64,000 nt of DNA from Apostichopus japonicus. Taxonomy: Eukaryota; Echinodermata; Holothuroidea; Aspidochirotida; Stichopodidae. The stretch covers positions 31,800,001 through 31,864,000 of the forward strand of contig NC_092580.1 in assembly GCF_037975245.1 (NCBI RefSeq). The letters are read 5' to 3'. The notes under the pieces are model-generated. The model saw only the letters and a program-made list of their open reading frames with translations. It did not search any database and was not told the DNA's origin. Shown here in pieces: positions 11,337 to 23,720 of this stretch (the stretch's first letter is position 1; every line of letters starts with the position of its first letter). Made by a program: the position numbers and the translations under genes.

Positions 11337-14300
11337 AAAGAAAAAAAGAGTGCTCTTCATCATTTCTTGTACAAGTTCCCTGGAAAATCTCATACGATTA
11401 GATTAATCATTTTTACTCTGTTGAGCATTTTCTGCAGGATAAACTGTAGTAGCTGGCCGCAGCAATGACCACAAATATCCCTGTTCAACATACTGGTGAA
11501 TAGTTCCATATGCATAAACATTTAGTCATAGGTTTCTCTAAATCTTTGAATGGCTCCTGCCTTAATCTATGTGGTATCAGGTTGTGGTATCAGGTTTGGT
11601 AAAAGGCCGGTCTCTTTACCTTGGCATACTTGTCTGTTGCATAATGGGCAATCTGTTTAATAAATGCATCTCTGTGTTAAAAGTGTCATCTCCCTCTGCT
11701 GTTGCCTCTACAATGACGTCTTGTCACAACGAACATTGCGACCCCTCATTTAACACGATTTAATTATGACGCCAAAAATTGCCGATGATGCCCTCTTGAG
11801 CTTCTCCACTCTTCTCTAAAGTTTGTGTAGGTTAATCTAAAATGAATATAGATCAAAACATATACAAATAAACTATTTCAGTATTGCAACTTGTTAAAAG
11901 TAAGAATTTCCCATTCCTTGAGCCCCTCCCCTCCCCTCCCAAATGGTATCAATGAAACGAATAGTTCTACCTACATACAGAAATGTCATAATATTCATTA
12001 ATTATTTATGAAATGTTTCAGTGAATTTGTAATTTGATATTTCAATTGTGCTTGGGTTTTGTCTATTAAGAATGAGGAGGAAAAGAAGGTAAAGTCTGCT
12101 TTTAATTTTAATTATAATGATAGCACCAGCACTTCAAAGAATAACAAAAATTAATTGCTCAGTCACTGCAAAATAAAAAGTAGAAAAATAAAGAAGTGAA
12201 AACTGAATATCCCCAGGATAAATTTCATCAAAATGTCTACTTTTTAAAATAAACTGATATATAACTTAAAGTGATGAGTCATATGCACTTAGTAATTCTG
12301 TCTTCTCATGTTGATCTTAATATTGATACTAAAGCAAAATTAGGTGGGGAAAAAACAGAAAAAAAAGGAAAAAAACACCATCATGATATAAAGCATCCAG
12401 ATAAAAACACTTGCGAAGATTTTGTGCTATTGCTGTAAAAGTCTGGTGAACTTTTTTAATAATTTAGGTTCGATATGACAAAGAGAAAAAGGGAGGGAAA
12501 GAATAGAAGAATTGTTGTGTCCTTATAAAGCCACTCTCTGCATAGAAGGAAGGGTTACAAATACCTTACAATACAACAGGATGCATAAAAATTGCTTTAA
12601 AACTACCTGCAAAGTCATCAAGCATTTGTCAACTGAACTAACGTCATTCCTAGGCCGTTATACAAAGGAGATGACGCAAGTGGCCTAGCTGCCCATTCTG
12701 GTTGCACCTCAAAACGCTACAAACTAGCAAACAAGGTAAATTCTATTGGTGTCAGGGTGACAGACGGTGCCATTCTCGGTTCCCATTGTTCCAGTGGACC
12801 ACCGGTATGCACAGTCATCATAATAGGAAAGGAACTGACTCGTGGAATGCTTCGCATTCCTTTCCTTTGTTGAATTAAGCAAAACTTGAGTGCCTACAAA
12901 CAGTTGTGTTGCTATGGTAACCCTTATTTGGGGAATCTGGTTAAGGGTTGTTGCTGAAGAGTGTGTGCATAAGACGTCAGTAGCATTGAACAATATCATT
13001 TGGGTGGTTTAATACACCTTTTTTTTTTTGCACTTTTTTTTTTTACAGAGATAATTTTATCAACAGAAATGTGGTCAACACAAATGCAAAACTCTGCCCC
13101 CCCCCGAATTTTGAAGTTACAGATTTTTGTTGTGGTGAGGTATACTTTATTCCCAAGGTGTTCTTGTTTTTTATAAATATTAAAATATATAATTTTAGAC
13201 CGTATATTTGGATAGTTGTATCCAGTGTCTCAACGTAAGGGTTTCAGGGTTGTACTGTAATGTGAAAATCATTTTGGGGAATGGAAAATAAGAAGACTCA
13301 AGCAGTTGAAAAATGCCATTTTAATAAGCATTGCTGAATACCAATTGCATTAATGTCAATTGTATGTGGGAGGGGGGGAGGGATGAATAGTGTTGGGTGG
13401 GTAAGGGATCATGGGACTGGGAGATGTTATTTATACCCTCACAGACATGAGCAGTTTAAAACACTGTTATAACTTATAACCTATTAATAATTGATCAATG
13501 GTTCCAACAAATGTTGTATCCTCAATTTTTATAACAAAAGTTATGAATTTTTGAGAATATTTGTTTTTCTTTTCTCTTCTCCTCGTTGAAGCTACTATAT
13601 ATATAGAGAGTTTGTTTACCAAACACTCTTTATAGCGCCTTAATGTAACTGTTCGGATGGTTTTCTAAAAGGGATTTATGAATCATTGTTTAAATAATTA
13701 CTTTACAAAATTTGCTGATGATTAACCTGTCATTTCTCTCTGTATAGTATCATCTAGTTCATAAAATGAATGTCTCTGTGGATCAGTTCTTCTGTAATTT
13801 AAAAGCTTTTCTTAACAGTTAATTTTTTTATTATTATTTTTTTTTTATAAATTTTTTATCATTATATTATTTTTATTTTTTTTTACTATTATTTATTATT
13901 AATATTACTTTAACCGGTTCTTTAACAGGTCTTTCACTTTTTAAATACTGTACATTCTATGAACTAAACTTTCAGAGCAGTTAGCTGTTGCTAAATAAGA
14001 GATATTTGTGTTGAAGCTTGATAGTAATAATCTGTCCCACTCCCACCCAACCCCCTCACCCCTCAAGAATATTAATATATATATTTAATGTTCTGCTCGA
14101 TGGGTAAACTCTTTTTGCAATATGGTCAAATTAAGACTAATCTTCTCGTTGATATATTGTTCTACGTGGGAGAGAATCCGTGTGGGAGTAAAAATCAAGG
14201 TGTTCGGGGAAGACAAATATGAAAATCACATCTAATTGAGGATACACACTCTCGTTAACCGATTAACCTCGAGTGCATGGGTGGGATATAGAGTGGCCCG

Positions 14301-16040
14301 TAAGGGATGAAGCGCAAAAGTTAGCATCAATAGTTATTTTAGGGAAAAAACATGTGAAGGGTGGTGGCTGCTAGATAAACACAAATCTCACCCACATCGT
14401 GTAAATTTTTCAAGGAAAGATAAAAATTACCGATAAAGATTGAGATTATTTCTCTCTCCACGAGAGAAGTACCTCGATATCTGATGCATCTCCAAACATG
14501 AGTATAGTATTGATGCTAATGAACTGTGTAGGATTTTTTATTTTTTATCGACCGGTACAGAAAAGTTTGACCAAAGTGAAAGTGGCAAGGATGATTTAAG
14601 TTGAGACAATATTTATCTAGATCCATTTCCCATTAGATTAGAGGGTACCCTTTTAAAGTTAAAGTCTCCTGTGCTTCAGTTTGGTCAATTTTGGATTCTA
14701 TGATGAGACGGATGTCCCATAATTATTCTGTTCATTATTGCTCATCTATGTTTATTTCAAGGTTGAGTTGAAAAAAATAATAACAGACAAGTAATATAAA
14801 CAAGATTCGGAGTTGCCGTTTGTGAGTCTTTATTATTATTATTAGATCAAATGTCCGGCTAATGAAATTTGCAGGATTAAACCGAATTTTTCCTCAATTT
14901 AACACTCACAAATTTATTTTGGTTTGAGAGCTATTTTTGATAAAACCCCAGATAAGTTTGCAAAATGTGTCGGAAGTTGACAAATGGACTTCAAAGCAGC
15001 CCGTTTCATTGATTGACTATAGTTTTATATATGTCATTTCTCTAATTAGCAAATGTCAAAACTGTTATTGCCGTCATACCAAGGATTAAAGTCTACTTTT
15101 GCACATCATGGGTGATGGGGGGGGGGGGGGAGTGGAAGGATGTTATTAATTTAATTGAAAAGCATAAGATTTCTTCCCACCACCGTCCCCCAACTGAAGG
15201 TCATTTTATAATTGTTGCAAATTGGAAAATTTCAAGAGTTTTGACTTATTTTTTATTTCATTATTTGAAATTTGACTAGTCTTATCAGATAGGGACCTAC
15301 ATTATTGCTACGGAATCTTTTGTTGCACAATGCATCGGGAAATTTCCCAAAATCAACCCCAAAAGAGATGCGTTTCAAAGCATTTTGCAAGGGTACGAGA
15401 AAGCTGATCTTATTTCCTGATTTATTTCGACAACAGGTTCCTCTGACTCAGATTCTTGTTTTTGGTTTTTCTTCGTTGACTCGACGCAAACCTTGTCATG
15501 CTGTCAAGAAAATGTGTGGCATGTAGACCGAGCAATGTTATTTTTCTGTGCCTGGTGGGAATCAGGTAGGGAACGCGTTGTGAAATTCCCAGACAAACAA
15601 AAACAATAGTGCTTTTTGGTTTTCTGTTAAATTCTTATGTGGGAATTTTGGAAAATAAGTATTCATTCAGGTGACTATAAAAAAGTTAGGTCACCTAGAA
15701 AAAGAAAAATGGCAGGTCATAATAGGAGCGAGGTGTCGCCGTCGGTGGAATCATTCATGCTTGGCGTACAAACAACTTTTTTTTGCTCTGTGATGTGAAC
15801 AATTAACTTTTGAGATTTCACCAGACAACTTCAAAGCAATTTAATTATAAGTTTGCTACAAAAGTTCATTGTTATGTGCAAAATTTAAAATATTGACCCA
15901 GAAAATGTTTTTTTTTTTTGAAAGCAGTTTTGAAGGCCTTTTGCTGCATAAAATAAGCTGTTTTGAAGGAAGGTAGAAACCATTTTGCAGTTAACTCCCA
16001 TAGTGACACAGGCTGCTGACCAAGATTTTATGTCTTATTT
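11337..16040. other. No gene seen over 4.7 kb
   Basis: The longest frame here is 91 codons (minus, 12724-12999) and is not recognised. Small features are a 7-bp hairpin GGAATGC-TTC-GCATTCC at 12844-12860, T-rich stretches at 13020-13045 and 13825-13905, and a G-run of about 14 near 15117-15131. No terminal inverted repeats, SINE boxes or long duplications were noticed. Confidence 0.5.
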
Positions 16041-16071
16041 ATTTATATATATATATATATATGTATATGTA

Positions 16072-16129
<58 letters not shown>

Positions 16130-16155
16130 TATATGTATATATATATATATATAAA
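16041..16155. repeat. TA microsatellite with GTA interruptions
   Basis: More than 100 bp of alternating TA with a few ATGTATATG and AAATATATATG interruptions. It creates a meaningless Tyr-Ile-rich open frame on the plus strand. Confidence 0.97.
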
Positions 16156-19100
16156 ACCTTTGGTCATTTTGGTGTTTCAGTAAGGTCTATGGAACCAGAT
16201 AAATTATAAAAGCCACATGTGCAGCAGTAATTGTCATTGTGGTATAAAATAACTCAAATTGTCATTTCATATAGATGAAAGAGTTAATGTGTGAATCAAT
16301 TTCACCGCAGTTTTTATGCAATATTGAAATAGTTTGTATTTCACCATCCTAGTGTTAAAGTTTAAACATCATTCTGCGCTAAACAATTATCTTGAAATCT
16401 CTTGTCATATAGTAGATACATTCAGATGAAATTCTTGAGCTATCTAAACTGGTATGTCTGGCTAATAGACTCTTTACTTTCACTTCCTTGTCCACGTACT
16501 TCCTCATAACCCCATGCACTCTCATTTTAAGGTGTATAAAGGGACCCGATGACCTATTGACATTTGACCTCCCACCGACCAGTCACCACTGGACCTCCGA
16601 TCAATCTACTGTACCTCGATATCTTTCTGTTCAAGAATCCAGTCTGTGACTATTCCGTCAAATCATGTTGTGTTTGCAGTATTTTCATTGGCAGGAGAGT
16701 TAATACTACTTGGCAGATCTACTATTTGTTCTATTTCAGCTCTAATATAGGAGTCACTCCTATGCAAGTTCCTTTTATAAGTTGGAAGAGCTTCAGACAA
16801 ATTATAAAGGTCCAGTTACCCTTGCTGTAACAAGCAAAACTATGTTTGTTTTTAAAAAAAGAAAATAAAAAGAATTGTTTTGCCACTAGGTAAGAAGTTA
16901 TTAATGTAGATAGATACATAACAATGTTTTGTTTTTCAAAGTACTATGTTTATAAGTATGTATATATGCACAATAGCCATTCAAGCAGCACTTCAATCGT
17001 CCAGGAGTCTAACCTCTTAATAATCGACTTATTTTGAAATCATATTAACTGATATTAAGTAATTATTTTCAGTTTCCATAGCAGGGGAAAATTTCGGGAC
17101 AATTCGCCAGTGTCGTTAACTGCACGTACGTTTTAACTTAATCCTGTTTGTGGACACCCCTTACCCAGAAGTCAAGTAATTATCGCAAACTCAGCGAAAG
17201 GAGATTTTTCCCAGTAAGCGCCCTCTTTCACTTTCAATCTGGTAGACATTAAGACCTGAACTCGACAAGTTTTATTGCGAGATAAAGGCCATCAGAATCG
17301 AAAGTCCTCGATGGAATAGAAAGCACTGTTCGAGATATTTTTAGAATTCAGGTTCGTAGAATAATTCATTATAACATGTGATTTAAAAAAAACAACTTTT
17401 TTTTGCTTTTGTGCTTGTTGATATTCAGAAATTATGACAACTTTTTTGTACATATTTGGGAGATTTGATTTCTTTGTTGAAATGATTTTTGTTCTATCCA
17501 ATTAAAACTAAACTATGCCAGTGCAGTATTCCACGAAAGAAAGATGTTGGGTGATTATTAATGCAGGCTTTGTGATTGCAGTTTAAGTGGGCTTATTATG
17601 TTGATGCAGCACTATGTACAGAGGTCACTCTGGGAGGTGTTCAAACAAATAATTTGATGCTTAAGTACTAAAAATGATTACTAAAGAGCTCTTGTAGTAC
17701 ATAGGTAGGGACCACTGGGTCCATGTGTAGGAGGGTCCATTTCTCTTTAAACTAGTTAGGGTTTAACCTTGACATGATTGCTTATATAATGCGACTAATT
17801 CAGTTAATTGCATTGAGTTATATTTGTCAATAGATGAACAGTTATGAAGGGCAAGTTATACAGGATCTCATTGTACGTTGTATAAAGAGAGCTAGTTTAT
17901 ATACGCATCAGAAATTTAAATGTGGGAGGATGATATCAGGTTGAAAGCTGATGTTTGGGTCACAAAACGATGGCACTCTTATTGATAACTTTATTCATTT
18001 ATGTACCTTGCCAATTCTCTTATCCTACCTGCCTCTCCTCCACACAGTACTGTATATACATATGCAATCTATCGTAGCCTACCCAAATTGGTAACAATTT
18101 AGCGCTTCATTTCCAGGTCACCCGAAACTTCCTTTTCGTCCCTGGTCAATCGTAAATCCGGAAATCCTGCAAAAACTCGACTTGGTTTGTCCGAATCTTT
18201 ACCTATGCTGTAGTCATGGTAACAAGAATTTCTTAGTTGGATGTGATATTATCACTGAGTGTCTAATCCTGCTATGTTGAAGATGTTCACAAATTTATCC
18301 CAGGTAGTCTTGTGTTTTAAAAATATATAATACATGTTTCTAACAGCTTTTTAATCTTAATCATGTTTATTTATAGATAGATTTTATTTCAGTTTTATAT
18401 TCAATGAAGGTACCCAGCTCTTCCCATGGAAAGAAAGAAAGTTTGCCTGCTAAATTCTTTATCGTTATTTTTAATTTTTTCCAAGATTTTTTCCAAGATT
18501 TGTTTCTTTTTGTTTTCTTTGCATGTTTTTTTCTTTCTTTCTCACACTATTTTGAGATAGGACCCTGGATAGAATGAAATGAGCTTTGAGTGAAACTAGA
18601 AACTGTATCAGCCATGCGGGAGGTGACAAAGACCTGGGGAAAAGAAGTTGCATTGATTGATCATACACTGTTCACAGGAACAGTTTTAAATAGCCAGGTT
18701 TCTACGAATCTGAGACGAACGAATGTAAAATGAAAGTGATATATGTTGAATTAAAGATGATTGGTTTGCATTGCAGTTTGATAGATATATCATTCAAAAC
18801 AAATGAGATACAAAAATCTCCAAAATATAATCATGTCGGTACATTCTCTTCGGGTTTTGTACGAAAAATGTGGTCGTACATCTGCGTGGTTAAATTAGTC
18901 TCTATATTGATGCATGTGCAATATATGCAAAAGCCGTATAGGCTTGGAAAGTTCAAATAAAAAACGAGATCCCGTAAAGTATGCGAAGAAATGGAGATGA
19001 GGTGCTACGGTACTCTGCGGAAAGGGATCGAAAACGAAGAGAAAGTTTCACTAGTTAACTTAAAAAATCACTTAACCCTTTAGAGATCACTTTAATGGCA

Positions 19101-19159
19101 TAAAATTACAACAACAAAAACATTGATATTAGTTGAGGTTCTTAATTTTATAATTTTTT
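16156..19159. other. No gene seen over 3 kb
   Basis: Frames of up to 88 codons occur on both strands and overlap one another. None is recognised. A short direct repeat of TTTTTTCCAAGAT lies near 18475-18500. Confidence 0.5.
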
Positions 19160-19625
19160 AAGAAATGACACTTTTAAACAATTCAGGCTCATTAATGAAA
19201 GTGACTGGATGACTTAGTCTAACACACCAGATCAATTGTCAGGTCAGTTCTTCAGATCCAACACAAAACTTCATCAGGAAAAGAAGGCCCATATGGCCTC
19301 CATTAACTAGTTTCGGAATGCATGCCCAAGTTATCATTGACAAAGTATGGTGAATGTCACAGATGGGCGTTCTGTCCTAACATGGTTAGGTCGAGTTATT
19401 AGAAGTTGTAAAGCAACGGATTAAAATTAACAGACACGTCTGCACTGAGGAGGTCATTCTTTTATCAAGCTGGCTTTAAAGAAGCGTTCAAGAGACATAA
19501 CATGTTCTAAAGGTGCGGAATAGCTCTAAATAGAAACATTACCAGCACAGTGCGCTCAAAGTTAACAGTTTGGACTATGAAATATGAAGACTAAAATTAT
19601 GCCTAGAATCATCCTTTATACAAGC
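19160..19625 (+). repeat. Dispersed repeat R1, copy A
   Basis: This aligns by eye, in order, with 28500-29055 and in part with 30160-30860. Landmarks: 'CTTTTAAACA', 'GGCTCATTAATGAAAGTG' with 'CTGGATGACTTAGTCTAACA', 'GGTCAGTTCTTCAGAT', 'GAGTTATTAGAAGTTGTAAA', 'GTCTGCACTGAGGAGGTC' and 'GAAGACTAAAATTATGCC'. The segment at about 19398-19450 is single-copy here but corresponds to the 59-bp unit amplified in copy C. No coding or terminal repeat was seen, so class is unknown. Confidence 0.65.
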
Positions 19626-19664
19626 AGACAGGTTTTCTCTCTCCCATCCCTCTCCCGCTCTTTG

Positions 19665-19900
19665 CCTCCCCACCCCAACCACCTCCCCACCCCAACCACC
19701 TCCCCACCCCAACCACCTCCCCACCCCCAACCACCTCCCCACCCCCAACCACCTCCCCACCCCCAACCACCTCCCCTTCCCCAACCACCTCCCCATCCCC
19801 AACCACCTCCCCTTCCCAACCACCTCCCCTTCCCCAACCACCCCCTTCCCCAACCACCTCCCCTTCCCCAACCATCTCCCCTTCCCCAACCATCTCCCAT
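19665..19900 (+). repeat. Pro-rich-coding minisatellite, 17-18 bp units
   Basis: About 14 units of the type 'CCTCCCCACCCCAACCA' run without interruption, with drift to CTTCCCC versions at the 3' side. The array opens frames on both strands (Pro-rich on plus, Gly-Trp-rich on minus). With four overlapping frames and no flanking coding sequence, none is taken as a gene. It starts directly after the end of repeat R1 copy A. Confidence 0.95.
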
Positions 19901-22900
19901 TCCTGGACTGCCCCTGTACTTGACCGCCAATGGCAACAACAAATTGGGGAGTTGTCCCGATGGCAAGGGAAAATTTTGTACAACCATAGCAAAATCTGAA
20001 GTTCTATTTAGTCCATCTATTGAGGAGTTATTCATTTACATTCATACCAGTAGAAAAATATATCTTCGTCCGTGCCTGACTCACGGCATCTAGTTTGGTC
20101 AGAAGGCTGGCCATATCGCTTGTAACATTACATGAATAGCGCCATCACATAATCAGAACGTAAAAAGTAAAGTCACCTCTGGAGCTGTGCGTTATCGTTA
20201 AAGTTCGTTTGCAGCTAAGTTTAGAGGTGGTATTTACAAACAAACCTTAGATCCGGTAATTTAATTTTATATTTAGAGTTGGGTATACCTCAAGATCAGA
20301 TTAGATTTACTATCCCGGGTGTTATTATTTGTTTTGTTTTATACTAGGTTGCCAATTTGAATCAAACTATGTTATTATTAGTTCTAAATACTAGAATTGT
20401 GAATCGGAACGTTTATGGTTAGATAGAGTGTATTTGGATAGAAACAAGTTAATTCCTGCTTAAGCTGGTTTTGGCCTTTAGTCTTCAGCTTCTTAAAAGT
20501 AATTTCACCTGTGCTGAGGATAAATTTCAGTAAACAAACCTCCCAAAGCAGAAATTTTGCAAAATGATTTGTGAAATTTAAACAAATTTCAGTGTAGACA
20601 CAAAAGTATATACTAGTACAGTTCAATTTTAAAATTCTAAGGGTAGGGTTTTTTTGCCCCTCAAAGTTCCTCACATAAAAAGAAAGGTATTTAAAATAAA
20701 ATACAAGATAGCAATGGTTGTATAAAGTTGTTTTTAAATTTGATCTCTGTGATATTGAAAGAATGTACTGTACAATTGTTTTCCGGAACTGGGAGTGAAA
20801 CTTTGAATCGCGGTTCGGATCAATCCTGTTTCGTGCTCAGTTATCACAATGTTTGAGAACTGTCTGTGGCATATTTGAACATGTTCAAGTGGATAAATTA
20901 AGTATGCATGTGTGGGTGAAATTTAACCAAATAGTACCCATTAAAGATAACAAGTAGTTTGTCGCTAAATTTTTAACTAATTATCAATAATATAATCAAA
21001 CTGGTCGTAGAAAAATATTAGAGGTTTTTTTTCTTTCTTTCAGAAAAGTTTCATTTTGAAAACAGTTTTATAACCTTCAACATATAATTCTCTGTTTACA
21101 ATATGCATTGAACTTGTTAATTGTGTCTCTAGCTTTACGTTGCATTCTTTTCAGTAATTTTATTTTATGTGAAGCATCTGCAGTTGACAATGGTCAATTT
21201 TTCAGTGCGTTTAGAATTTCTTAACCAGTAGCTCATTAGCTATGCTAGTCAAGCTTCATTCAAGAAGTGAAATAAAACTCGAAACTTTTGCAGTCATCCA
21301 AATTTGACTGTTTTACATGAATGATGCTAATAATGTGCAGTAAGTGTCTGGGCATTGAAATTTTGAGAATCCAGTCAAATTTGTTAAATGTTTAGGTATC
21401 CTTTGTTTCCGTAGAAACAATTCCAGGACGATACGTCTCACTTTGATCAATGGCGATCCAATATTTAGTGATACTCGGCTAAATTTGGCAAAAGTGTTGA
21501 CCAATGACCAATAACACTGAGCTGTAATATTTACTTGATTTCTGCAGTCCGAGCAGAACACCAAAAGCAGGTGCAAATTGGCTGACCAGTGGAATACTGT
21601 TGAACTTAAACGACAGTGACCTAATTTCAGATTAGTAGATGATAGAGGAGAAGGAGGAGGTCAACTTGCAAAGGAGTCTTTCAAAAGAAACAGAAATGGA
21701 TCCAAATATTCAAATTTTTGAAGGGAGAGGAAAAAATGAAATGCCACAAATCTAAAAAAAATTGCATCCTCCTTTTATTTTCACACAAAAGGCCACTTTG
21801 GTGGTATATCAAAAAGAATAATGGACTTGAAACGGCCAGTTTATTGACATTAAACAATTAAATGTATCTGCAAATATATGTAAATGAACAGTTTATTAGT
21901 TGAAGCCATTACCTGTGTAATATCATTTTTTTTGCTAAACGATTGTGAATGATCTACAAAGGGTTTAAATTTCCTAAGGTTCAACTGTATAATCCTTAAA
22001 TGATTCTGTAAATTTGACGTGTGGAAGATTTTTATTTGTAATTTTCATTGATAAGAATCATATTTTTTGAGTTGACAAAATACTGGGTAAATTTATGACC
22101 CATTTAAGAAGGGTGACAACCCCAATGTAGTTTAACTGTGTCTACCAGTGTATGTTTACGAATCCTTAAAATAGAAAACTCTCGGAAGACGTCTATATAT
22201 TTTCCTTCTTCTGCTCTGGATTTGTGATTATTTCGACCCAATACTCGGCTGCACTCGAGCATCACGACCAAGAATCGATACGTGCCAAATATAGTCATCA
22301 AATATGTAGTTCCTTTTCATATCTCTCTAACATTTCCTTGTGCTCTTTGTACCAGTTTTGCAAAAACCGCACTATCAATTAGTGTGCAAACAGTTTCTGC
22401 GAAACGTTTACTTTTCCGATATTTACAAAAGAAAATATCTGCAGGTGCAGGCTAAATATATCCAATGTTTAGCTCTGTGTTGCCACGGTAACCCAATGTT
22501 ACTTGAGAGTGGAGTGGGAGAGTTCTGTTGCAGGCTGGGTGCCACGCCCTTCCTGCTCGATGGTTTTTTTTCCACGTACCGGTGATTCTCTTACGTCCGT
22601 TGACGTAGGGACTCGCATCTGGTTAAACACTGCTGGCGAGAGCCAGCTGGGCTGCGGATATCCGAGACTCGCACGCAACACAGACAGCGATGTTTGAACA
22701 GGTAGCCGAGTGGTTGATAGGGCATATATATAAATAGCTATGTGTCTAAAACCCCAAAACCGGAACAGCTGTTTAGAAATTATTTCAATACTCTCTAATT
22801 GTTGAGGGTGTATTAATTGATTTTTAAAGGTTTGGTTATCGCGGGACTTTACCGAACAGAAAAAGATAGTCTTCGGATAGCATATCATTATTTTTTTACA

Positions 22901-23154
22901 TTCATTTGGATTCGGATCGAGTTTGAGTGCCATAATTGAGTTTTTTTGAATTTTTTTTGGACTAATTACAATTCAAGTCATGAACATGTTACAGCACCGG
23001 TTTGTGGTAGTGTCAAGAACACTCATGTTAGGGGGCCTCCTGTATTGATCCACACTCAAGTAACTATATCGTCACAACACCTATACCACTTCTTGTACTC
23101 TCTTCTGTCATATGGCTCAATCTTTCCCTTTTCAGCTTCAAATTTCACCACTGT
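19901..23154. other. No gene seen; one lone tRNA A-box-like word
   Basis: Frames reach 144 codons (minus, 22499-22933) and overlap frames on the other strand; none is recognised. At 22701-22724 'GGTAGCCGAGTGG' resembles the 5' part of a Ser/Leu tRNA, but no B box follows. The 22560-22690 part is more GC-rich than its surroundings. Confidence 0.45.
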
Positions 23155-23720
23155 CCATCCCTCTAGCCCCATCCTTCCATCCCATCCCATGTCATCCATC
23201 CATCCCATCCCATGCCATCCATCCATCCCTTCCCCAACCCAACCCCAATCCCATATTGCATGTCACATACTGCACATCACATCCCTAAGACAGAGTTCAT
23301 TGTGAGGTGCCATCAATCTCCTGGCACCATCACTCTACCGCCCCTTCCATCCATCCATCCACCCCACCCCACCCCCCATTCCAACCCCCTTATTGTATGT
23401 CACATGCTGTACATCTTATCCCTAAGACAGTTCATTGTGAGGTGCCATCAATCCCCTGGCACCATCATTCTACCGCCCCTTCCATCCATCCACCCCATCC
23501 CAACCCAACCCAACCCCATACAGCATGTCACATAGCGTAGTGCATTTATTCCCTAAGACAATATTCATTGTGAGGTGCAATCCATCCCCTATCACCATCC
23601 TTCTACCCCCCATCCATCCATCCACCCCACCCCCCACCCAACCCCCTTATACAATATGTCACATAGTGTATTACATAAAAATTATTCCCTAAGACAGTAT
23701 TCATTGTGAAATGCCTTCCA
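23155..23720 (+). repeat. Minisatellite, about 135-bp units, four copies
   Basis: The phrase 'CCCTAAGACAG' or its variant recurs at about 23283, 23420, 23551 and 23687, spacing 131-137 bp. Each unit continues with 'TTCATTGTGAGGTGC', a CTACCGCCCC-like word, a CCATCCATCCA tract, CCCAACCC repeats and 'ATGTCACAT'. The CCATC tract is itself a microsatellite nested in the unit. Confidence 0.92.

Noticed and set aside
19584-20093. A 169-codon Pro-rich frame (plus) and three Gly/Trp-rich frames (minus)
   Set aside because: All are kept open by a 17-18-bp minisatellite; several frames overlap on both strands and none continues into non-repetitive coding sequence.
22701-22724. tRNA-Ser/Leu gene or SINE head
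   Set aside because: Only an A-box-like word is present; no B box or acceptor pairing follows.
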